Positions 6,642 to 12,159 of a DNA stretch of 33,934 bases are shown in pieces. Every line of letters starts with the position of its first letter. The first letter of the stretch is position 1. Source of the stretch: Bacteroidota bacterium (GTDB taxonomy: Bacteria; Bacteroidota; Bacteroidia; Flavobacteriales; Weeksellaceae); assembly GCA_023419095.1 (NCBI GenBank), contig JAEZYN010000085.1:1-33934 (forward strand), written 5' to 3'. Both the position numbers and the translations under genes were made by a program. The notes under the pieces were generated by a model, which saw only the letters and a program-made list of their open reading frames with translations, was not told the DNA's origin and made no database searches.

Positions 6642-7949
6642 CTAAACGCGTGTAATTTCCGCTCCTATGGCTCTGAGTCTGCCATCAATGTTTTCGTATC
6701 CACGGTCGATCTGTTCAATATTATGAATTACGGAATCGCCTTGCGCGGAAAGCGCTGCAATGAGCAACGCGTTGCCTGCCCTGATGTCTGGCGAAACCAT
6801 GGTGGTACCACGCAGCGGCGACTCGTGATTGAGGCCCACAACTGTGGCACGGTGCGGATCGCAAAGGATAATCTGCGCGCCCATATCGATAAGTTTATCT
6901 ACAAAAAACAGTCTGGATTCGAACATTTTCTGGTGCACGAGGACGGTTCCCTGCGCCTGCGTGGCTACGACAAGAATAATCGAAAGCAAATCGGGCGTAA
7001 AACCCGGCCAGGGCGCATCTGATACCGTAAGGATAGACCCGTCGATAAATTTTTGAATCCTGTAACTTTCCTGCGCCGGAATGTAAATATCATCGCCTCT
7101 CTGCTCCAGCATGATGCCGAGTTTGCGGAATGTATTCGGTATAACGCCGAGCTCGTTCCAGTTGACGTTTTTAATCGTAATTTCTGATTTGGTCATGGCC
7201 GCAAGACCGATCCACGAACCGATTTCCACCATATCAGGAAGCATGGTATGCTCCGTACCGCCCAGTTTTTCGACGCCGTCAATAATGAGAAGATTTGATC
7301 CGATGCCGGAGATCTGCGCACCCATCCTATTGAGCATTTTGCACAGTTGCTGCAAGTACGGCTCACAAGCTGCATTGTAAATGCTGGTGCGGCCTTTGGC
7401 TAAAACTGCCGCCATCACGATATTGGCAGTGCCGGTCACTGAGGCTTCTTCCAGCAGGATGAATTTACCTTGAAGTTCTTTTGCTTTCAGTGAATAGAGA
7501 TACTGTGACTCGTCATAGATAAACTCCGCACCCAATTCTACAAAGCCCTGAAAATGGGTATCTAAACGCCGGCGACCAATTTTGTCACCACCGGGCGTTG
7601 GCATGTAGGCTTCTCCAAAACGTGCAAGCATTGGCCCGAGTAACATGATGGAACCGCGCAGTTTGGAACCGTCTTCTTTGAATCCGTCGGACTTTACGTA
7701 ACCAAAATTTACCTCATCAGCTTTAAAAGTATAGTCGCCATGTCCGTTTTTGGTAATTTTCACACCAAAATCACCGAGAATTTCAATCAGTCTGTTCACG
7801 TCATGAATATCGGGAATGTTTTTTATTCTGATTTCTTCGTCAGTGAGAAGCACCGCACATAATATCTGCAGCGCTTCATTCTTTGCGCCCTGTGGCGTAA
7901 TTTCTCCCTGCAGCCTTTTTCCACCTTTGATCTTGAATGTTCCGCTCAT
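6642..7949 (-). CDS. murA: UDP-N-acetylglucosamine 1-carboxyvinyltransferase, with Asp at the fosfomycin-target position
   Basis: This 435-residue enolpyruvyl transferase carries out the first committed step of peptidoglycan synthesis, transferring enolpyruvate from PEP to UDP-GlcNAc in the cytoplasm. K23-N24 in GAKNEAL matches the conserved PEP-contacting Lys-Asn near the N-terminus. The catalytic loop reads TPGGD122KIGRRRLDTH, where the E. coli enzyme has GGC115AIG: the cysteine that fosfomycin alkylates is an aspartate (codon 7584-7586). Asp enzymes are known to be active and fosfomycin-insensitive in other bacteria, so natural resistance of this enzyme is expected. It starts three bases after the DUF4290 stop codon, so the two are one operon, closed by the terminator at 6596-6616. 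Confidence 0.95.
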   Translation of the reverse strand: MSGTFKIKGGKRLQGEITPQGAKNEALQILCAVLLTDEEIRIKNIPDIHDVNRLIEILGDFGVKITKNGHGDYTFKADEVNFGYVKSDGFKEDGSKLRGSIMLLGPMLARFGEAYMPTPGGDKIGRRRLDTHFQGFVELGAEFIYDESQYLYSLKAKELQGKFILLEEASVTGTANIVMAAVLAKGRTSIYNAACEPYLQQLCKMLNRMGAQISGIGSNLLIIDGVEKLGGTEHTMLPDMVEIGSWIGLAAMTKSEITIKNVNWNELGVIPNTFRKLGIMLEQRGDDIYIPAQESYRIQKFIDGSILTVSDAPWPGFTPDLLSIILVVATQAQGTVLVHQKMFESRLFFVDKLIDMGAQIILCDPHRATVVGLNHESPLRGTTMVSPDIRAGNALLIAALSAQGDSVIHNIEQIDRGYENIDGRLRAIGAEITRV

Positions 7950-7952
7950 ACC

Positions 7953-8600
7953 CTACTTCCTGTTTTTATTTTGAAAATTCCGTTTTTTATTTTGGTGGTT
8001 TTGCTGTTGATTTTGGTTCTTACAGTTCTGTTTATTATTGCGGTTCGTCGCGTAATATATTTTGTTTTTTTCAAGCGAATCAAGCGATGTAAGATCCAAT
8101 CGGTCTTTCGACAAATCTTTCAAATGCCTGAAAATCACCTCATCCTGCACATGTTCCTTATTATAAACATTGTAGGATTTCTTCATATTATTGGCGATTA
8201 CCTGTATCAGGGCATCTTTTTCATCGCCAGCTTCCAGCTCGATCGCTTTCTCTATAAGTTGCAGGATACTTTTTCCGTAAAATTTAAAATCGCCCTGAAG
8301 TTTCGGATATTCCATTCGTTTTGGCTTCACCTGCATTTCCTCGATCGTGGGAAACTGATAAGGCGAATCAACATCAAGGTCATAATTTGAAAGGATGAAG
8401 AGATGATCCCACAACTTATGTTTGTAATTTTCTTCATCACGAAGCTGCGGGTTTCGCTGCCCCATAAAATCCACAATTGCCATTGCCATTTCATTTCGTT
8501 CTTCCTTTGTCGAAAGTTCTTTGCAGCGCTCTACGAGCTGCTGAATGATTCGGCCGTATTCGGGCATGTGAAGTTGGGGTCGGGAGGTATTATATTCCAT
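7953..8600 (-). CDS. DUF4290 domain protein, upstream partner of murA
   Basis: The 215-residue protein starts MEYNTSRPQLHMPEYGRIIQ, which I recognise as the DUF4290 N-terminus; the function is unknown. The fold looks helical. The last 30 residues are an Asn/Gln/Lys-rich low-complexity tail (NRNNKQNCKNQNQQQNHQNK...). The frame is open 17 codons further up to 8651, but a -7 element (TATATTTG, 8606-8613) lies inside that stretch, so translation must start at the ATG at 8600-8598. It is followed immediately by murA, which suggests a link to cell-envelope growth, but that is inference from position only. Confidence 0.85.
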   Translation of the reverse strand: MEYNTSRPQLHMPEYGRIIQQLVERCKELSTKEERNEMAMAIVDFMGQRNPQLRDEENYKHKLWDHLFILSNYDLDVDSPYQFPTIEEMQVKPKRMEYPKLQGDFKFYGKSILQLIEKAIELEAGDEKDALIQVIANNMKKSYNVYNKEHVQDEVIFRHLKDLSKDRLDLTSLDSLEKNKIYYATNRNNKQNCKNQNQQQNHQNKKRNFQNKNRK

Positions 8601-8605
8601 GGCTG

Positions 8606-8613
8606 CAAATATA
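8606..8613 (-). promoter_or_regulatory. -7 promoter element of DUF4290-murA (TATATTTG)
   Basis: A perfect TAnnTTTG followed by CAGCC and the ATG, five bases of spacing. It sets the start codon of the DUF4290 gene and predicts a leaderless mRNA. The -33 element is not clear. Confidence 0.6.
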
Positions 8614-8710
8614 TGAATTAGTTTGTCAGAATAGTGCGCACCAAACTGCACGGACCCGCTTATTATAAATTGGAGTTCTCAGTTATTAGCAAAATTATAT
8701 GAACAATGGT

Positions 8711-9121
8711 TTATTGCTGATCCACAAACCGCTTGCGCTCTTCGGGGCTGGGCAGGAAGCATTTCTTCGAAGCCAGATTCTGACGGTATTTGGCCACAAT
8801 TGAGTAGAAATAATCAGTAATAAATGTAGGCAGAAAGCGCAGATAGCTCAGCAATTTATATTTGCCGCCCAATAAGCCCGCGATTGCAAAGGCCGCTTTG
8901 GATTTGGTGAGGTAAAATCCGCCGGGTTTCCAAAGATAAACGGTGCTGAGTTCCTGTGTTGGTAAATTTCTTTCGTTTAGAAAACGCTGTCCGAAATCGG
9001 ACTGCAGTGCGGCGAATAAAAACAATTCTTTGGTGTCATTTTCGAGAATCCATTGTACCCAATGGTTGCAGAAGCCGCAATCGCCATCGTAAAACAGATA
9101 ATATTTGTTCGAATCTGTCAT
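8711..9121 (-). CDS. DCC family thiol-disulfide oxidoreductase-like protein (DUF393)
   Basis: The 136-residue protein has the family signature YDGDC15GFC18N near the N-terminus; the Asp-Cys-x2-Cys motif gives the DCC family its name and resembles a thioredoxin-type redox site. Substrates are not known. The middle (FAALQSDFGQRFL, then TVYLWKPGGFYLTKSKA) matches the usual family pattern. The start codon is nine bases after the stop of the haem-binding protein gene on the same strand, so the two are very likely one operon. Confidence 0.85.
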   Translation of the reverse strand: MTDSNKYYLFYDGDCGFCNHWVQWILENDTKELFLFAALQSDFGQRFLNERNLPTQELSTVYLWKPGGFYLTKSKAAFAIAGLLGGKYKLLSYLRFLPTFITDYFYSIVAKYRQNLASKKCFLPSPEERKRFVDQQ

Positions 9122-9130
9122 TTTTAAAGT

Positions 9131-9604
9131 TTATTTTTCCGGCGGAAGATCATTATGAAACCTGGTTTCGTCTTCTACCAATTTAAAATATTTACTCATC
9201 TCCACTCGCTGTGCGTCGCTGAGCTGAGCTTCTCGATGGCCTAAAACGTACGAATTCAAAGGCATCTCACCGTTTTCTACCAATTCCCGTGCCTCAACCA
9301 GCTTATGAGCCTGCCGTTTGGGCTCATATGTCGCAAATGTGGAGAAATTCAGCTCCTTTCTACCTTCATTAATATGATCTTTCACAAACCAGCCAAAGGG
9401 CTGCACATTCGAATACCACGGATACCTGGTTTCGTTGCTGTGACAATCATAACAACGGGTACGGATGATTTTGGCTGTACTTTGCGGAGTATTTTTAATA
9501 GTCAGAAAATCCATGCCGGGCGTCGGTTTCGGATTTTCTTTATTTATAGGAAAAAACTGAATCAAAATAATGCCGAATAACAAAACAGCTGCGATAATTT
9601 TCAT
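9131..9604 (-). CDS. haem-binding domain protein (Haem_bd type), membrane-anchored
   Basis: This 157-residue protein has an N-terminal hydrophobic segment (residues 2-19, KIIAAVLLFGIILIQFFP) that should anchor it or export it to the periplasm. Then comes RTRC51YDC54H55SNETRYPWYSN, a c-type haem site (Cys-x2-Cys-His) followed by the RYPWYS pattern of the Haem_bd family (PF14376 type). The remaining sequence is helical and ends in a charged tail. It probably carries a covalently bound haem in the periplasm; the electron partner is not known. It is the first gene of a two-gene unit with the DCC protein and is divergent from the peroxiredoxin gene. Confidence 0.85.
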   Translation of the reverse strand: MKIIAAVLLFGIILIQFFPINKENPKPTPGMDFLTIKNTPQSTAKIIRTRCYDCHSNETRYPWYSNVQPFGWFVKDHINEGRKELNFSTFATYEPKRQAHKLVEARELVENGEMPLNSYVLGHREAQLSDAQRVEMSKYFKLVEDETRFHNDLPPEK

Positions 9605-9726
9605 GTCTATTTTTGCTTTGTGTGAATTTACGAATATAAATCAGCATGATAGAAGCAGTTAACAAAAATATTTATAATGATAGATTTTATAAATTAGATT
9701 CGCTTTTATGATTGATAAAAACGTAC

Positions 9727-9734
9727 TATCTTTG
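9727..9734 (+). promoter_or_regulatory. -7 promoter element of the peroxiredoxin operon (TATCTTTG)
   Basis: A perfect TAnnTTTG followed by CA, 27 bases before the ATG at 9762. It lies inside a longer open frame that begins at 9708, so the longer start is ruled out. A -33 element at normal distance is not obvious. Confidence 0.6.
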
Positions 9735-9761
9735 CACTACGAAATTTTAAAACAATATAAT

Positions 9762-10397
9762 ATGTCATTAGTAGGAAAGAAATTCCCAAACATCGCGATC
9801 GATGCAATGAGTGAAATGGGTGATTATTTGAAGATCAATGTATTTCAGGAAGCTGCTGAAAACCAGCAAAAAGTGCTTTTATTCTGGTATCCGAAAGACT
9901 TTACTTTCGTTTGCCCGACAGAATTGCATGCTTTTCAGGATGCATTGGGCGAGTTTGAAAAAAGAAACACTAAAGTAATCGGCGCGTCTTGCGATACCAA
10001 CGAGGTACACTTCGCATGGCTGAACACACCAAAAGATAACGGCGGAATCGAAGGTATCACTTATCCAATCCTTGCTGACACGCACCGTCAGTTGGCAAAC
10101 CAGCTTGGAATTGTAGATCAGGATTTTGAGTTCGATGAAGAAGGTAACGAATTTTTCACAGGTTCTAATGTGACTTACCGTGCGACTTATCTTATCGATG
10201 AGACCGGAAAAATCTTCCATGAATCTGTAAACGATATGCCGCTGGGCCGTAACGTGAAAGAATTCTTAAGAATGATCGATGCTTACACACACGTTCAGAA
10301 AAACGGTGAGGTTTGCCCGGCAAACTGGGAGGAAGGTAAAGAAGCTATGAAAGCTGACAGAAAATCGACCGCTGAGTATTTAGCGTCTCAGAACTAA
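9762..10397 (+). CDS. 2-Cys peroxiredoxin (AhpC/Prx1 type)
   Basis: The 211-residue cytoplasmic peroxidase reduces hydrogen peroxide and organic hydroperoxides. The peroxidatic site is DFTFVC51PTE and the resolving cysteine is in GEVC185PANWEEG; both are present, together with YRATYLID and the ADTHRQLA segment, so it is a typical 2-Cys enzyme. I chose the ATG at 9762 because the promoter lies within the longer frame and MSLVGKKFPN is the normal start of the family. A thioredoxin-like protein and a small conserved protein follow on the same strand. No AhpF-type reductase is nearby, so the downstream thioredoxin is the likely reductant. A weak hairpin at 10399-10419 may reduce read-through. Confidence 0.93.
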   Translation: MSLVGKKFPNIAIDAMSEMGDYLKINVFQEAAENQQKVLLFWYPKDFTFVCPTELHAFQDALGEFEKRNTKVIGASCDTNEVHFAWLNTPKDNGGIEGITYPILADTHRQLANQLGIVDQDFEFDEEGNEFFTGSNVTYRATYLIDETGKIFHESVNDMPLGRNVKEFLRMIDAYTHVQKNGEVCPANWEEGKEAMKADRKSTAEYLASQN

Positions 10398-10398
10398 A

Positions 10399-10419
10399 AA
10401 AAGTCACTTGCAGACTTTT
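10399..10419 (+). promoter_or_regulatory. intercistronic hairpin between peroxiredoxin and thioredoxin genes
   Basis: AAAAGTC (10399-10405) and GACTTTT (10413-10419) form a 7 bp stem with a seven-base loop, directly after the peroxiredoxin stop. Only four T follow in the stem end, so it may act as a partial terminator or an mRNA-stabilising structure that gives more peroxiredoxin than thioredoxin. Confidence 0.4.
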
Positions 10420-10445
10420 AATGTTAAATTTTTAAAATAAAAAAA

Positions 10446-10754
10446 ATGTACACAGAATTAACAGAAGATACATTGCAGCAGATCGTTGCAGACCATGAAA
10501 AAGTTGTGGTACAGTATGGCGCTACCTGGTGCGGTAACTGCCGGATCATGAAGCCTAAATTTAAAAAATTAGCTTCTGAAAATGACGATATTCCGTTCTA
10601 TTATGTAGATGCTGAAAAGCTGCCCGAAAGCCGGAAATTAGCCAAAGTAGATAACCTGCCGACGTTTGCTGTCTTCAAAAACGGTGAACTTTTAAACCAG
10701 GTTCAAACCAATCAGGCTGAAAATCTCACTAACCTTTTTAATGAGCTGAAGTAA
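10446..10754 (+). CDS. thioredoxin-like protein with WCGNC active site
   Basis: A 102-residue single-domain thioredoxin fold protein, cytoplasmic because no signal peptide is present. The active site is W28-C29-G30-N31-C32 instead of the usual WCGPC; replacing Pro by Asn should change the redox potential. The cis-proline segment is DNLPTFAVFKNGE at about residues 76-88. It lies 48 bp after the peroxiredoxin and one base before the next gene, so its likely job is to reduce that peroxiredoxin; this is inferred from position. Confidence 0.88.
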   Translation: MYTELTEDTLQQIVADHEKVVVQYGATWCGNCRIMKPKFKKLASENDDIPFYYVDAEKLPESRKLAKVDNLPTFAVFKNGELLNQVQTNQAENLTNLFNELK

Positions 10755-10755
10755 T

Positions 10756-11004
10756 ATGAAATTACCAATCATCAGACAGTTTTACCAGACGCAGTCTCCC
10801 GAAAATCTGGAGAAAACACTTGAAGTGCTTGAAGCTTTTTCGGAAATGCGTGGCGTAAATGAAGAGGAACTGAATGTTACCGGAGAGTTGATCACCAATA
10901 TTTGCGGTGCGCTTGAAGTTCATCAGAATGTGAAGAACGGCGTCCCGGAACGTGAAGCACTGAACGGTTTTGCCCAGAAAGTTTTGGGTTCCATCGACAG
11001 ATAA
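10756..11004 (+). CDS. small conserved protein, DUF6952-like
   Basis: This 82-residue protein (MKLPIIRQFYQTQSPENLEK...) has no signal peptide, membrane segment or metal motif. It looks almost wholly helical, with one Cys in ITNICGALE. I recall small proteins of this kind (DUF6952) following peroxiredoxin-thioredoxin pairs in flavobacteria. The ATG begins one base after the thioredoxin stop codon (TAATATG), so translation is probably coupled. Function is unknown; a helper in peroxide defence is a guess from gene order. Confidence 0.75.
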   Translation: MKLPIIRQFYQTQSPENLEKTLEVLEAFSEMRGVNEEELNVTGELITNICGALEVHQNVKNGVPEREALNGFAQKVLGSIDR

Positions 11005-11021
11005 ACACAATTATATATAAT

Positions 11022-11051
11022 AAAAAAGCGGGAAAAATTTCCCGCTTTTTT
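11022..11051. terminator. bidirectional terminator between the peroxiredoxin operon and the lipoprotein gene
   Basis: AAAAAAGCGGG (11022-11032) and CCCGCTTTTTT (11041-11051) form an 11 bp stem with an eight-base loop. It ends in T on both strands and lies 18 bp after the plus-strand stop and 3 bp from the minus-strand stop of the convergent gene. Confidence 0.85.
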
Positions 11052-11053
11052 CG

Positions 11054-11515
11054 CTATTTCTTACCATATTTTTTGCCGTTCTTGCCTTTCATCTTTACAG
11101 CATTTTTACGATGATCGTGCTTGCCTTTTTTATAAATATCTGCACGCGGTGCCGAACGTTTTTTCATTTGTCCCGGAGCGTAATCTTTAGCTGAGCCGCC
11201 GTATATCTTTTTAGCCTGTCCCGGCGGAAGTCTCCGTGCATTATTCTGAGGATAGTACACCGTGTTGTTGCGCCCCAGAATTCCCGGACGCCCGTAGACA
11301 TCACCTGTTCTTACTACACGTCCGTTTTCATAAACATTACCGTTCCGGTCTCTGTAAACTTCTCCGGTGCGGTACGTTCCACCATCAGGTGTTCTGAAGA
11401 CACCTCCGTTGCCTGCTGGATAGCGGTTGTTGCCATACGCGTCATTTGCCGTTCCGCAAGACGCCATTGTAAATACCAAACCGGCCAGTGCTGCTATTTT
11501 AAGTAACTTTTTCAT
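11054..11515 (-). CDS. repeat-rich basic lipoprotein of unknown function
   Basis: The 153-residue protein begins MKKLLKIAALAGLVFTMASC, a lipoprotein signal peptide with the lipobox ending at Cys20. Residues about 38-80 hold imperfect repeats around a Gly-x-Val-Tyr core (TPDGGTYRTGEVY, DRNGNVYENGRVV, TGDVYGRPG). After that come PPGQAKKIYG and APGQMKK, then a strongly basic Lys/Gly/His tail to the end. The YxxxNG-type repeats could form a small beta structure and the tail could bind polyanions such as LPS or DNA; both are guesses. It is the only gene of its unit, ending at the bidirectional terminator. Confidence 0.75.
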   Translation of the reverse strand: MKKLLKIAALAGLVFTMASCGTANDAYGNNRYPAGNGGVFRTPDGGTYRTGEVYRDRNGNVYENGRVVRTGDVYGRPGILGRNNTVYYPQNNARRLPPGQAKKIYGGSAKDYAPGQMKKRSAPRADIYKKGKHDHRKNAVKMKGKNGKKYGKK

Positions 11516-11593
11516 TTCTTTCTAAATTAAAATTCAGCGACCATACTCCAATGATGATGCCACAAAATTTACAGTTATTTTATAAAACGGTTT

Positions 11594-12088
11594 TTAGCCG
11601 ACAATCGTGCTTCTTCTTTCAAGCAAAATAACATCACGCCAGACGCCGTTCATCTGCCCGAACTTCTCGCGGCGACCCACTTCGCGAAAGCCAAGATTGA
11701 AATGAAGCGTAAGACTCGCCCGGTTCTCCGGAAAAATGCCTGACTGAAGTGTCCAGTAGCCGTTTTCTTCACTTTCGTTAATCAACCTATTCAACAACGC
11801 ACGGCCGATACCCAAACCATGTGCTGCGGAACTTAAATAAATACTCACCTCGGCCACACCCGAAAAACACTCACGCTTACTCACCGGCTGAATTGCGGTC
11901 CAACCCATTACTTTGCGATCTACACTTTCCGCAATCAATCGGCAACACTTCAGGAATTTGCTGTCCCAGGATTCCCAGCTCGGCACATCACGGTCAAATG
12001 TGGCGTTTCCGCCAGCTATTCCTTCGCCGTAGATTGCCAGCACTGCAGGTCCGTCACCGTCATTCATCGCCCGAATATTGAAATTCAT
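11594..12088 (-). CDS. GNAT family N-acetyltransferase (phosphinothricin acetyltransferase-like)
   Basis: A 164-residue GNAT protein. It begins FNIRAMNDGDGPAVLAIYGEGI and has WTAIQPVSKRECFSGVAEVSIYL, the acetyl-CoA loop AHGLGIGRALLNRLI (Gln/Arg-x2-Gly-x-Gly/Ala type) and FPENRASLTLHFNLGFREVGRREKFG. This order is that of the Pat/Bar and MddA (YncA) group, which acetylate phosphinothricin, methionine sulfoximine or related amino acids. The actual substrate cannot be told from sequence. It lies downstream of uvrA but beyond the uvrA terminator, so it is a separate unit; its own promoter is not clear. Confidence 0.83.
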   Translation of the reverse strand: MNFNIRAMNDGDGPAVLAIYGEGIAGGNATFDRDVPSWESWDSKFLKCCRLIAESVDRKVMGWTAIQPVSKRECFSGVAEVSIYLSSAAHGLGIGRALLNRLINESEENGYWTLQSGIFPENRASLTLHFNLGFREVGRREKFGQMNGVWRDVILLERRSTIVG

Positions 12089-12119
12089 AGTGTTTAATTT
12101 TTAGGTTTAAATTTAAAAA

Positions 12120-12142
12120 AAACCATACATCTCGCATGGTTT
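12120..12142 (-). terminator. rho-independent terminator after uvrA
   Basis: AAACCAT (12120-12126) and ATGGTTT (12136-12142) form a 7 bp stem with a nine-base loop; on the minus strand the stem runs into a string of eight T. It is 18 bp after the uvrA stop. Confidence 0.7.
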
Positions 12143-12159
12143 CTTTTTAATAATAAATT

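Noticed and set aside
11594..12088. Phosphinothricin resistance gene
   Set aside because: Similarity to the Pat group is only at family level; many such chromosomal proteins act on other amino acids.
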